Shown here: positions 55,108 to 63,985 of the stretch, piece after piece | Layout of the letters: every line of letters begins with the position of its first letter | How positions within the stretch are numbered: position 1 is the first letter of the stretch | From: Cloacibacterium caeni | GTDB taxonomy: Bacteria; Bacteroidota; Bacteroidia; Flavobacteriales; Weeksellaceae | NCBI RefSeq assembly: GCF_907163125.1 | Contig: NZ_OU015319.1 | Location: 1,488,001-1,552,000 of the forward strand | Direction of reading: 5' to 3' | Length of the DNA stretch: 64,000 nt | Position numbers and translations under genes: made by a program | The notes under the pieces: generated by a model | Database searches by the model: none | Told to the model about the DNA's origin: nothing | The model's input: only the letters and a program-made list of their open reading frames with translations

Positions 55108-55980
55108 TTAATGCTTTATAATTTCTTTTACAATTCCACCTTGTGGTTCTCTTACTGTTTGTGTGAAGATAAATGCTTTTGGATCGATGCTTCTTACAAT
55201 ATTTTGAAGTTTACGCACTTCTAATCTCGTCACAATCGTGAAAATAATATCTACATCTGCACTTTGCTCAAAAGATTCTTTCATAAAACCTCTTTCTCCT
55301 TTGTAAACAGTAATTCCTCTATTTAAAGTTAAAACTAATGCTTTCTTAATTTCTTCACTATTTCCCGAAACTATGGTAACACCTGTATAAGCTTCAATTC
55401 CTTCAATTACATATTTTGTCATTTGACTTGCAATAAGATAAGTAAGAATAGCATACAAAGCTGTTTCTACTTTTAAAAATAATGCTGCAATGATGAAAAT
55501 AATGATGTTCATTCCCAAAATAATTTCGGTAATGCTGAAACTACTTTTTTTGAAGGTCATCAATGCTAAAACTTCCATTCCATCGAAAGTTCCACCTCCT
55601 CTCATTGATAAACCAATGCCAATTCCCAAGAAAAATCCGCCAAACATCGCTACCAAAAGTTTATCATGCGTTAATTCTGGAAAAGGGATAAAATGCATGG
55701 TTAAAGCAATCAACAAAATAGTAAGGCTACTTCTAATAGCGAAATGCTTTCCTACTTGAAAATAAGACAAAATGATAAACGGAATATTGAGCAAAATTAA
55801 AAGCAAGCCTAAATTCCAATGTTTTACTTCGTGAAAAAGAAGCGAAATACCTGTAACTCCACCATCTAAAAAGTGATTGGGAACAAGGAAACTTTTCAAA
55901 GCAAAACTTGCAGAGATAACTCCTAAAATTAAATAAACAATATCTGAAATGGTAAATAACGGACCGTGTGAATTTTTTGA
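55108..55980 (-). pseudogene. YitT-family (DUF2179) membrane protein, 3' part, cut by IS256-family element
   Basis: The remaining part carries several membrane helices, FLVPNHFLDGGVTGISLLFH near the start and a soluble DUF2179 end with VTRLEVRKLQNIVRSIDPKA. Upstream of the first in-frame start (55899) the frame continues as FTISDIVYLILGVISASFAL up to the element at 55981. After removing the element and one 8-bp duplicate, it joins in phase with ATG at 57357-57359 (MSSKNSHG...). The intact protein would have about 292 residues. Translation from an internal start is possible but would lose the first helix. Confidence 0.85.
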
Positions 55981-57345
55981 GACACTATCCCAAAAAGTGT
56001 GTAAGTTAAAAAGTTAAGGCTTGGATTTTATAATCTGAGCCTTTTGTCAAAAATAAGCATAAATTGGTTTAAAACAATACCCCAATTTTGGATTGGCATT
56101 GACCATTTTTTGGTAGCTTCCTTTAAAGCAAGAAAAACCGACTTCAAGACTGCATCATCCGTAGGGAAAGACATTTTGTTTTTGGTATATTTTCTGATTT
56201 TTCCATTGAGATTTTCAATTAAATTAGTAGTGTAAATAATTTTACGGATTTCCAAAGGAAAGTCAAAAAATACAGTCAGTTCGTCCCAATTATCTCTCCA
56301 CGATTTTATCGCATAAGCATATTTGGATTCCCATTTTTCTGCAAAATCATTCAGAGCGGCTTCTGCCGCTTGTTTATTTGGAGCATTATAGATGTGCTTC
56401 ATATCGGCAGTAAAGTCTTTTCTGTCTTTCCAAACCACGTATTTACAGGCGTTTCTAATTTGATGAACTACACAGATTTGGGTTTGAGATTCAGGAAAAA
56501 TTGAGCGAATAGTCTGGGTAAATCCATTCAAATTATCGGTAGCTGTAATTAAAATATCTTCTACACCACGAGCTTTTAAATCGGTTAAAACATTCATCCA
56601 AAAACTAGAACTTTCGTTTTTTCCGAGCCACATTCCGAGAACTTCTTTCTTGCCATCACGGTTTAAACCTACCGCTAAATAGATGGTTTTATTGATGACT
56701 TTTGAGTTTTCACGAACTTTAAAGACAATTCCATCCATCCAAACAATGAGATAAAGGTCTTCTAATGGTCTATTCTGCCAACTCACTACTTCGCTTGCAA
56801 CTGCATCAGTAATCCTAGAAATGGTAGAAGTAGAGACTTCAAAATCATACATCTCACGAATTTGCTCCTCAATATCGCTCACGCTCATTCCTTTAGCATA
56901 AAAGGAGATAATGATATTTTCTAAACCTTCTATAATATTGTGTCTTTTAGGAACTAGAGCTGGTTCAAAACTACTTTCTCTATCTCTGGGAATTTTTATT
57001 TCAGATTCACCAAATGAGGATTTTATCTTTTTGGTTCCGTGTCCGTTACGATAGTTTCCAGTGGTGGTTTTTTCGTGTTTCTCGTTGTCGAGATGAGCAT
57101 CAAGTTCGGCTTCGAGCATGTGTTCTACAGCTCGTTTGTGCATTTGTTTAAAGAATGAGGTTAAATCTTCTCCATTCTTAAAGGATTTGTAGAAATCCTT
57201 GTTGTTTAATAAGTCTTCTTTGTCAATCATAACTATGTAAATATATAAAATAGTAAAAAGTTATTTCCGAAAAATTTTTTGAGCTTTTATTGCTCAAAAT
57301 TTTTCAGAATAACTTTTCAACTTACACAGTTAATGAAATACTACC
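55981..57345 (-). mobile_element. IS256-family insertion element, 1365 bp
   Basis: Ends GACACTATCCCAAAAAGTGT and (minus strand) GGTAGTATTTCATTAACTGT align as imperfect inverted repeats, with the shared core GTGTAAGTTnAAAAGTTA. TTTTTTGA is duplicated at 55973-55980 and 57346-57353 (8 bp, as usual for the family). It carries a complete transposase. Confidence 0.93.
56028..57230 (-). CDS. IS256-family transposase
   Basis: A 400-residue mutator-type transposase. The catalytic Asp, Asp and Glu are in [20 protein letters not shown] and [17 protein letters not shown]. It has the typical N-terminus ending in [13 protein letters not shown] and the motif [11 protein letters not shown]. It appears intact. 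Confidence 0.95.
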   Translation of the reverse strand: MIDKEDLLNNKDFYKSFKNGEDLTSFFKQMHKRAVEHMLEAELDAHLDNEKHEKTTTGNYRNGHGTKKIKSSFGESEIKIPRDRESSFEPALVPKRHNIIEGLENIIISFYAKGMSVSDIEEQIREMYDFEVSTSTISRITDAVASEVVSWQNRPLEDLYLIVWMDGIVFKVRENSKVINKTIYLAVGLNRDGKKEVLGMWLGKNESSSFWMNVLTDLKARGVEDILITATDNLNGFTQTIRSIFPESQTQICVVHQIRNACKYVVWKDRKDFTADMKHIYNAPNKQAAEAALNDFAEKWESKYAYAIKSWRDNWDELTVFFDFPLEIRKIIYTTNLIENLNGKIRKYTKNKMSFPTDDAVLKSVFLALKEATKKWSMPIQNWGIVLNQFMLIFDKRLRL

Positions 57346-57359
57346 TTTTTTGAACTCAT
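57346..57359 (-). pseudogene. 5' stub of yitT with its start codon
   Basis: ATGAGTTCAAAAAA is all that remains upstream of the IS256-family element: the start codon (57357-57359), codon 2 and part of the duplicated target. The HD-domain gene stop is 7 bases upstream, so the two genes formed an operon. Confidence 0.8.
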
Positions 57360-57366
57360 ATCTTGA

Positions 57367-57948
57367 TTACGAATTTAACTTAGATTTAATAATTTCTAAA
57401 TTTTCTTGTTTTTTTTGATTTCTATTGTTGATAGCAGTTTTGGTGAAAAAGTGATGGCTTTCTAAAAATTTCTCTTGTAAAAGATTCCAATCTCTTTCAG
57501 AATTTACGATTCCAAACATGGTTAATTCATCAAAAAGTTTGTCCCCAATTTTAAAGAAATCATCTCTTCCTAAATAATCTAAATCTGCATCAGCCAAAAT
57601 TTCTTCTAATTTATTTTTTGGTGATTGTGGAATTTTGGTTGCCATAATCATTCCTTTGATTTTATCAATCTGAGGCTGATTGTAACCGTAATCCAAAAGA
57701 TATTTTTGAGCTATTTCACAAGATTTTTCTTCGTGATCTTTTGCACCATGCAAAAATCCTGAATCATGTAACAATGCCGCCGTTTTCAGAAGCATTAAAT
57801 CTTCTCCACCAACATTTTCTGCCACAGCTATTTCCTCTACAGCATTTATTACATCTTTTACATGCATCACACTATGATACGAAAGGTGTTCTGGAAGATT
57901 TTCTTTCAGTTCTTTCAGAATAATTTTCTTTATTTTTTCGTATTCCAT
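57367..57948 (-). CDS. HD-domain phosphohydrolase
   Basis: A 193-residue metal-dependent HD protein. YHSVMHVKDVINAVEEIAVA supplies the first His and LLHDSGFLHGAKDHEEKSCE the HD pair and following His. DADLDYLGRDDFFKIG supplies the distal Asp. The substrate is unknown; enzymes of this type act on phosphoesters or nucleotides. It lies 13 bases after the adenylate cyclase gene and directly before yitT, so a shared transcript with the cyclase is likely. A link to cyclic nucleotide turnover is possible but not shown. Confidence 0.88.
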   Translation of the reverse strand: MEYEKIKKIILKELKENLPEHLSYHSVMHVKDVINAVEEIAVAENVGGEDLMLLKTAALLHDSGFLHGAKDHEEKSCEIAQKYLLDYGYNQPQIDKIKGMIMATKIPQSPKNKLEEILADADLDYLGRDDFFKIGDKLFDELTMFGIVNSERDWNLLQEKFLESHHFFTKTAINNRNQKKQENLEIIKSKLNS

Positions 57949-57961
57949 AATTTAAATAAAC

Positions 57962-60307
57962 TTAAATTAAACTTTTATTTTCTGATACAAAATACATATC
58001 CAAAGCTCCTTTTCCTTTTGTTTCTATTTTCCCGCGATGTTCACAAGTGAATTTATCCTTTACCAAATCATAAGTAGAACCCGAAATATTAAGTCTTCCT
58101 TTTGCACTATTCTGTTCCATTCTTGCGGCAGTATTTACCGTATCTCCCCAAATATCGTAGGCAAATTTCTTCACGCCTACAATTCCCGCAATTACAGGTC
58201 CGGAATGAACACCAATTCTGATGTCTAAAGTAGTAGGGCTTTCTTTTTTCCTTCTTTCTATAAATTCTAAAATTTCTAAACCTGCATTCACCGCATTTTT
58301 AGCGTGTTGTTCGTTAGAAACTGGTAAACCACTTACTGCTAAATACGCATCACCAATGGTTTTGATTTTCTCTAAACCATTTCTTTCCATAATTCTATCA
58401 AATTCTGTAAAACAAACATTGAGTTCATTCAAAACTTCTTGAACTCCCAATTTTTCTGAATTGGCTGTAAAACTTACGAAGTCTGTAAACAATACCGAAA
58501 CTTCATCATAATGTTTAGCACTGGTTTTTCCTTTTTCTTTAAGTTCTTCAGCAACTTCGTGCGGAAGAATATTGAGCAATAAATCGTCTGATTTTTGTTT
58601 TTCTTCGGCGATTTTTTTGTTGTCTTTTTGTTTTTGAAAATAAGAAAATCCTGCAAAACCAAACAACAGCAAAGATAAACCTGCACCAATTGCCCACATA
58701 TTTTTCTCGGATTTAGAACTTTCTAATTCTGCTTTTGCTATGGCATCTTTTTTCTCTTGATTGATTTTGGCAAGTTGTTTTTCTTGGTTATATTTCAGCG
58801 TAATTGCTTTTTGTTCTTCATCAAATTTTATCTGAATTTCTTTTCGTTTCAAATCTTCTTCCAACATCAGTCTTTTTCTTTCGGCTTCTGTTTTTGCTGC
58901 GGCTTGTTTTTTATCGTACTCAAATTTTAGTGCTTTAAGTTCTATTTCTTTCTGAAGCTGAAGTCTTTTGGTTTGTTCTTGTAGTTCGATTTTGGATTTT
59001 TGTAAAGCAAGTTCTGTTTCAGATTGAACGTTTGAAAGTTCTTTCATTTTATCTAAACCGTAAACTCTTTCTTTTTCCTTCATTGCTTTTTGAAAATAAG
59101 AATGGGCTTTCTTATAATCTCCTAAAATTTCATAAGCATTAGAAAGTGTGGTATAATTTGAAATTACCAAATCGGGATCTACATACCATTTTTCATTTTG
59201 AACTTTTGAAAAGGTTTCATTTAGTTCTTTTACTGTATTTTCTAATTCTTGCCTTTTTTGAGGATTTGTTCTGATAGAAACACTATCATTAACCATATTA
59301 TAAACTTTTACACTTGCGTAATATGATTTATGATAATAATTTGATTTACTATCTTCTGGCAAAAGTTTAACAGCTTTTTCAATATACTCTTCTGCTTTTT
59401 GATATTCTTTTTCATCAAAATATAAATGGGAAAGAATATTATTAATATCAGAAATATTTTCCTTTGAGTCAATAGATTTATAATAATTTAAAGCATCATA
59501 CAAATATGTCTTTGCAGAATCTGTTTTCTTGAGACCGAGATATGAAGATCCTATATTTCTTTTGGCTATTGCTATAAAATTTTTATCATTTTGTTTTTCA
59601 TAGAATAGTAATGCTTCTTTAAATATTTCTAATGCTTTATTATAATCATTAGTAGTTAAATAAAAAAAACCTAACTGTTGATAAGCAAGATTTAAATTTT
59701 CAGGAAAGTTCTTTTTTACAAAATCAATGTATGTATTTAGATATTTGTAAGCATCTTTATAATTTTGCTGCACAAAAGAAGTACTATACAACTGCTCATA
59801 ACTTAATTTTATATAAGTTTTATCTACTTTTTTACCATCAAGATAATTTTGAATATTCTCAAAGTAATATTTTTGAGCGAGATTATAATTTTTTTTGTAA
59901 GTATTAAACGCGCCTAATGAATAATTAAGTTGAATTTTTCGGTCTAAATCTTTAGAGTTTTGTGCATATTTTTGAGCGTCTATTAAAAATTTTTCTGCTT
60001 TTCCATAATCTCCATTCCTCATTAAGTAATTTGCTAAAATTAAATTATTGTTAAATAATTTTTCTGTATTGTTTACTTTTTTGTAATAAGAAATTGTTTT
60101 ACTTACATACAAAATCAAACTATCTTTTTTATTTAATTTACTATATAAGTTTGCTATACTTCTATTTATTTCATTTTTATCAGAATCACTTTTGGCCAAA
60201 ACTAATTTTTCCTTCAACTCCAAAATCTCTTTAGATTCTTGCGCTGTAAAAAATGAAAAAAATCCGAAAAAAGTAAGTAATAAAAAGAATTTGGTAGCAG
60301 TTTTCAA
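57962..60307 (-). CDS. Class III adenylate cyclase with periplasmic TPR domain
   Basis: A 781-residue protein. Signal peptide 1-22, TPR region about 40-410, long coiled coil about 415-535 (rich in Lys, Glu and Gln), one transmembrane helix at about 540-560 (MWAIGAGLSLLLFGFAGF), then the cyclase domain about 580-775. Metal Asp residues are D609 (VLFTDFVSF) and D653 (IKTIGDAYLAV). The Lys of EKIKTIGD and the Asp of YDIWGDTVN mark ATP over GTP as substrate, and the transition-state pair is NTAARME. The TPR part probably senses an envelope signal. An IS3-family element lies 62 bases upstream of the start codon. Confidence 0.92.
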   Translation of the reverse strand: MKTATKFFLLLTFFGFFSFFTAQESKEILELKEKLVLAKSDSDKNEINRSIANLYSKLNKKDSLILYVSKTISYYKKVNNTEKLFNNNLILANYLMRNGDYGKAEKFLIDAQKYAQNSKDLDRKIQLNYSLGAFNTYKKNYNLAQKYYFENIQNYLDGKKVDKTYIKLSYEQLYSTSFVQQNYKDAYKYLNTYIDFVKKNFPENLNLAYQQLGFFYLTTNDYNKALEIFKEALLFYEKQNDKNFIAIAKRNIGSSYLGLKKTDSAKTYLYDALNYYKSIDSKENISDINNILSHLYFDEKEYQKAEEYIEKAVKLLPEDSKSNYYHKSYYASVKVYNMVNDSVSIRTNPQKRQELENTVKELNETFSKVQNEKWYVDPDLVISNYTTLSNAYEILGDYKKAHSYFQKAMKEKERVYGLDKMKELSNVQSETELALQKSKIELQEQTKRLQLQKEIELKALKFEYDKKQAAAKTEAERKRLMLEEDLKRKEIQIKFDEEQKAITLKYNQEKQLAKINQEKKDAIAKAELESSKSEKNMWAIGAGLSLLLFGFAGFSYFQKQKDNKKIAEEKQKSDDLLLNILPHEVAEELKEKGKTSAKHYDEVSVLFTDFVSFTANSEKLGVQEVLNELNVCFTEFDRIMERNGLEKIKTIGDAYLAVSGLPVSNEQHAKNAVNAGLEILEFIERRKKESPTTLDIRIGVHSGPVIAGIVGVKKFAYDIWGDTVNTAARMEQNSAKGRLNISGSTYDLVKDKFTCEHRGKIETKGKGALDMYFVSENKSLI

Positions 60308-60327
60308 TTGGATTCAATTTTGTTAAA

Positions 60328-60335
60328 CAAATATA
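60328..60335 (-). promoter_or_regulatory. -7 element (TATATTTG) of the cyclase gene
   Basis: On the minus strand TATATTTG lies 20 bases upstream of the cyclase start. The expected -33 region has no TTTG, and the IS3-family element begins 34 bases further upstream (60370), so the natural promoter context may have been changed. Confidence 0.4.
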
Positions 60336-60409
60336 TAAATTTTAAGGTATTTATGGGATATAATTGAGTTGTCCTAAAAAAGGTTGACTCGTTAATAATT
60401 CAAATATAG

Positions 60410-61288
60410 TTAAATCGTAGCAGAATTAATTCTGTTACGATTTATTTTTTTCCATTGTTTTAAATGTATTATTTTTTGTTGATGTGCTTGGTTTGGAGTT
60501 ATCATATTAATTGACATATGTATTCTAAAATTGTTGTATAAAGTTATGGCTTGTGTAACTTGTTTGTTTAAATTTTGATAGTTTTCAAATATTTCATGCA
60601 AACCAAATTCTTCTTTTAAAATTCCATTTACTCTTTCTGCTACTGCATTTTCATATGGGTCGTATTCTTGCGTCATACTAATTAAAATATTGTTTTTCTT
60701 TAACAATTCGGTATACTCTTTACTGCAATATTGTAAACCTCTATCAGAATGGTGAATGAGTTGATTTTTTGTTTCCCTGTTAATCAAAGCCATTTCTAAA
60801 GCTTTTACTGTAGTTGAACTCATTAAATTATCTGACAGTTGATAACCAACGATTTTCTTGGAACAAGCATCAGTGAGTAAATGCAAATAGTATGTTTTCT
60901 CTTTTGTTCGTAAATAAGTTATATCAGCAACCCAAACTTGCTCAGGTCTGTTAAGTACTAAATTGCTAATTAAATTTGGATAGCGTTTCATCCAATGTCT
61001 TGAGTTTGTTGTTTTGTAATATCTTCGAGCTTTAGGAACTTGTAAATATTCTGCTTTTAAAAAATCTAAAAAATTATCCCGACAAATTGATATATGATGT
61101 TTTATAAATTCACCTTGTAACATTACATAAAGTTTCTTGCCACCTGTTCGAGGTAATTGCTTACGAATAGTAACGACTAAACTTCGTAATAATTCTGAGT
61201 TGTATTTAGGTGTTCTAACGTTTTTCTTTCGCTTGTAAAATGCTTGTTTTGTGTATCCAAACAGTTCGCATAATTCATAAGTGGTCAA
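60410..61288 (-). CDS. IS3-family transposase OrfB (second type)
   Basis: A 292-residue integrase-core protein with DDE residues in WVADITYLRTKE, IHHSDRGLQYCS and YENAVAERVNGILKEEF. The N-terminal HTH_21-like part is FGYTKQAFYKRKKNVR. It appears intact and does not match the other IS3-family element. Confidence 0.92.
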   Translation of the reverse strand: MTTYELCELFGYTKQAFYKRKKNVRTPKYNSELLRSLVVTIRKQLPRTGGKKLYVMLQGEFIKHHISICRDNFLDFLKAEYLQVPKARRYYKTTNSRHWMKRYPNLISNLVLNRPEQVWVADITYLRTKEKTYYLHLLTDACSKKIVGYQLSDNLMSSTTVKALEMALINRETKNQLIHHSDRGLQYCSKEYTELLKKNNILISMTQEYDPYENAVAERVNGILKEEFGLHEIFENYQNLNKQVTQAITLYNNFRIHMSINMITPNQAHQQKIIHLKQWKKINRNRINSATI

Positions 61289-61302
61289 TGAACTACTTGC
61301 AT

Positions 61303-61677
61303 TTATTTCTTTGACTGCTTGGAACCAGACTTTTTTACAATATCAATTTTAAGTTCACGTTCAGCTATTTCAATAAATCGTTTGAATACTTTTAATTCTT
61401 CTTCTTTTTTTGCTAATTGAGCTTCTAGCTCTTTTATACGCTGTTGTTGAGGATCTTTCATAGGACGACCAATAGTTAATTTATCTTCATAGGTAAATTT
61501 ACCATATTTTTTTAACCATCTTGGTAGACAACTATTGCCTAGAATATTGTAACGTCTTCGAAGTTCTGATTTTGTAAATAAACCCCTCTCAAATTCACTT
61601 ACAACTTGACGTTTAAATGCTTCGCTATAAATTTGTGGGGCACTTGGAATTTTTGAAATTTTCTTTTTTGTTGACAT
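61303..61677 (-). CDS. IS3-family transposase OrfA (second type)
   Basis: A 124-residue helix-turn-helix protein starting MSTKKKISKIPSAPQIYSEA, with AFKRQVVSEFERGLFTKSEL and a coiled region (RIKELEAQLAKKEEELKVFK). Expected partner of the OrfB just downstream. Confidence 0.88.
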   Translation of the reverse strand: MSTKKKISKIPSAPQIYSEAFKRQVVSEFERGLFTKSELRRRYNILGNSCLPRWLKKYGKFTYEDKLTIGRPMKDPQQQRIKELEAQLAKKEEELKVFKRFIEIAERELKIDIVKKSGSKQSKK

Positions 61678-61768
61678 ATTATCTAATTTTTAGTCAACTT
61701 TTTTCAGGACAAGACAAATAATGAAAAACTCCCGAAAATTTAGACTGCACCCAAAAGTTTAGACAAAA

Positions 61769-62557
61769 TTAAACAATATTTTCAAAGGAAAGAGTTCGGT
61801 ACTGTACCGGACTCTTTCCTTTGAGATTGAGTCTTATTCTATCATTGTTGTAATAGTGAATGTACTTCACTATTTCCATCTTAAGTTCCTGAATGGAACC
61901 AAACTTTCTGGCATAAAACATTTCTGATTTTATCGTTCCAAAAAAGTTTTCTATCACCGCATTGTCCAAACAGTTTCCTTTTCGGGACATACTTTGAATA
62001 ATACCTTTTTCTTTTAACAAGTTTTGGTAATGTTTCATTTGATATTGCCAACCTTGATCAGAATGTAGAATGATGTTTTGTGTAGATTTTACTTTTCTGA
62101 ATGATTTCTTTAGCATTCTGATGATTTGGCTAAACACAGGTCTTTCAGATAAGTCAAAACTGACAATTTCACCATTAAATAAATCGATGATTGGAGATAG
62201 ATAAAGTTTATTACCCGATACATTAAACTCTGTAACATCGGTTGCCCATTTCTGATTAGGAGTGTCCGATTTGAAATTCCTCTGTAGAACATTGGGCGCA
62301 ATTTTCCCTTGCTCTCCCTTGTAAGATTTATATTTCTTCACTCGGATAATACTCTTTAAACCTAATATTTTCATAAGTCGTAAAACAGTTTTGTGATTAA
62401 TCAAAATTCCTTTTTCTTTCAAAAGCAAAGTAATTCTTCTATAGCCCAACCTTCCTTTGTGACGATGATAAATCTGCTTAATCATTTCTTTTATTTCCGC
62501 ATATTTATCTTTCATTTGAAAGCGTTTTTGATAGTAATAAAAACTGCTTCTTGCCAT
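61769..62557 (-). CDS. IS3-family transposase OrfB, copy 2
   Basis: A 262-residue protein identical in translation to the copy at 53608-54396, with the same catalytic motifs (WATDVTEF, LHSDQGWQYQ, IENFFGTIKSE). Confidence 0.93.
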   Translation of the reverse strand: MARSSFYYYQKRFQMKDKYAEIKEMIKQIYHRHKGRLGYRRITLLLKEKGILINHKTVLRLMKILGLKSIIRVKKYKSYKGEQGKIAPNVLQRNFKSDTPNQKWATDVTEFNVSGNKLYLSPIIDLFNGEIVSFDLSERPVFSQIIRMLKKSFRKVKSTQNIILHSDQGWQYQMKHYQNLLKEKGIIQSMSRKGNCLDNAVIENFFGTIKSEMFYARKFGSIQELKMEIVKYIHYYNNDRIRLNLKGKSPVQYRTLSFENIV

Positions 62558-62598
62558 CGATGTACAATGCAGTAGTACTGCTAAATCAAAGTCCTGCC

Positions 62599-63123
62599 TT
62601 AACTCTTCGATGGCTTTGGATTTTTCCTTTCCTGAATTAAGGCGTCTAACTTTTTTAAAATGGCGTTCTCGGCTTCTAAATAATAAATCCTCTCCAACAG
62701 TTCTTCCTCCCTTGTTAAGGGTTTGCCTGTTTTCTTTTTTTTTCGCGTGTAATTACTCATGGTTTTAGGTCTTCCTCTGGGTATGTTTTCTAAACCTAAA
62801 ATACCATTTTTTTTGTAATTACGCTGCCAACTAAGAATACTGGACTCCGCAGGAATATTAAACCTTCTCGACGCTTCTTTTAAACTTAAATTCTCTTTCT
62901 CAATTACTGATAAAATCTTTAATTTAAAATCTTTTGTGTAATGCGTATTGGAAAGCCGAACAAGTCCTGAAACTCCATAAAGTTCATAAAATTTTATCCA
63001 TTTACGAACCAAGGAACCACAAACTCCAATGCGTTTTCCTAAATCGTCTGTTCCAATATCCCCTTTGTGATATCTCTTTATAGCTTTTAATTTAAAGTCT
63101 AATGAATATTTACTTTTCCCCAT
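62599..63123 (-). CDS. IS3-family transposase OrfA, copy 2
   Basis: A 174-residue protein identical in translation to the copy at 54438-54962. ATG at 63123 is used as the start for the same reason. Confidence 0.9.
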   Translation of the reverse strand: MGKSKYSLDFKLKAIKRYHKGDIGTDDLGKRIGVCGSLVRKWIKFYELYGVSGLVRLSNTHYTKDFKLKILSVIEKENLSLKEASRRFNIPAESSILSWQRNYKKNGILGLENIPRGRPKTMSNYTRKKKKTGKPLTREEELLERIYYLEAENAILKKLDALIQERKNPKPSKS

Positions 63124-63186
63124 AAAAAATGCCCCTAAAAAGTGTCTAACTTTTTGGGGGCAGTCCAATTTCGAGAGGTTTTTATT

Positions 63187-63687
63187 TTAAACAGTTGCGG
63201 CTGTGGTTGCTACGCTTCCATCATCTTGAGAACTAAAATAATTGACTACATGAATAATACTAAGCAAAGTAATAGCATCTAAATCTTGCTCTAAAGCAAT
63301 TTCATAGTGAAATTTAAAATCTTTCCATTTAAAATTTCTTTTCAGATGAAAGTACACTTTTTCGTTTTCGTCTTTCATGACCAAAATATTGCTGTACCAT
63401 TTTTCTCTTTTGATGATAAAATGCTTTTCGACATCTATTAAATTGGTTAAAATAATATTGCCTTTCCAATCCATTTTAAATTTCAGTAAAACCCTTTCAT
63501 ATTCTATAACTTCTACAGAAGTTGTCCAAAAACCTTTGGTATCAGTTTTAAAAATTTTTGAACCGATATGAATTTCTGCTTTGGTAGAATACCATTTTGG
63601 ATAGATTAATTCACCTAAAATTTCTTGATTTTCGTTTTCTAGAATAAAATTTCTAGAATTTTGTGATGTTGCGGTGTAGGTTTTCAT
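63187..63687 (-). CDS. Hypothetical protein, possibly LURP/Tubby-like
   Basis: A 166-residue protein starting MKTYTATSQNSRNFILENEN. Alternating hydrophobic strands such as LGELIYPKWYSTKAEIHIGS and KFKMDWKGNIILTNL suggest a beta-barrel like the LURP-one or Tubby C-terminal fold; this is a weak structural guess. The C-terminus DDGSVATTAATV is unusual. It starts one base after the stop of the 63689 gene, so the two form an operon. Its terminator is split by IS copy 2. Confidence 0.65.
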   Translation of the reverse strand: MKTYTATSQNSRNFILENENQEILGELIYPKWYSTKAEIHIGSKIFKTDTKGFWTTSVEVIEYERVLLKFKMDWKGNIILTNLIDVEKHFIIKREKWYSNILVMKDENEKVYFHLKRNFKWKDFKFHYEIALEQDLDAITLLSIIHVVNYFSSQDDGSVATTAATV

Positions 63688-63688
63688 G

Positions 63689-63985
63689 TTATTCTTCGTC
63701 TAATTGGTTAAGAATATTTTTAATTTTTTTGTAATATTTCCCGTAATAATGATTGATAACAAATTCCATAAAAAGAACCACCAATCCAAGCAAGAAAGCT
63801 ACCATGAAGAATAAAACTCCGAATAATTTCAGAAAATCTGCATCTTTCAAATGGAAAATATCTTGACCAGTAGTGTTAAAATGCATCCCAAAATACAATC
63901 CTAAAGCCATACCCAGAAACATCATGATAAAAGTAAGTGCTCTGTAGAGTTCTATGAAAAGTCTTAATTCATAAGCAAACCACAT
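63689..63985 (-). CDS. Small membrane protein near the right edge
   Basis: A 98-residue protein with two hydrophobic segments (about 17-37 and 52-75) and a basic C-terminus (YYGKYYKKIKNILNQ). The frame stays open up to the window edge, upstream of the ATG at 63985, so the real start may lie beyond the window. Function unknown. The next gene begins one base after its stop. Confidence 0.6.
   Translation of the reverse strand: MWFAYELRLFIELYRALTFIMMFLGMALGLYFGMHFNTTGQDIFHLKDADFLKLFGVLFFMVAFLLGLVVLFMEFVINHYYGKYYKKIKNILNQLDEE

Larger units (their letters stand above)
60370..61711 (-). mobile_element. IS3-family element (second type), 1342 bp
   Basis: Ends TGTCCTAAAAAAGGTTGACT and (minus strand) TGTCCTGAAAAAAGTTGACT are inverted repeats. 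Two transposase frames lie inside. No exact target duplication is seen (AGT on the left, AGA on the right), so the flank may have changed after insertion. Confidence 0.85.
61741..63167 (-). mobile_element. IS3-family element (IS150-like), copy 2, 1427 bp
   Basis: Same length, ends and genes as copy 1 and no difference noticed by eye. ATT duplications lie at 61738-61740 and 63168-63170. It interrupts the terminator palindrome CTCCCGAAA-A-TTTCGAGAG belonging to the 63187-63687 gene. Confidence 0.93.

Noticed and set aside
53580-63167. Composite transposon formed by the two identical IS3-family copies
   Set aside because: Each copy has its own matching 3-bp duplication (AAT/AAT and ATT/ATT), so they inserted separately and not as one unit.
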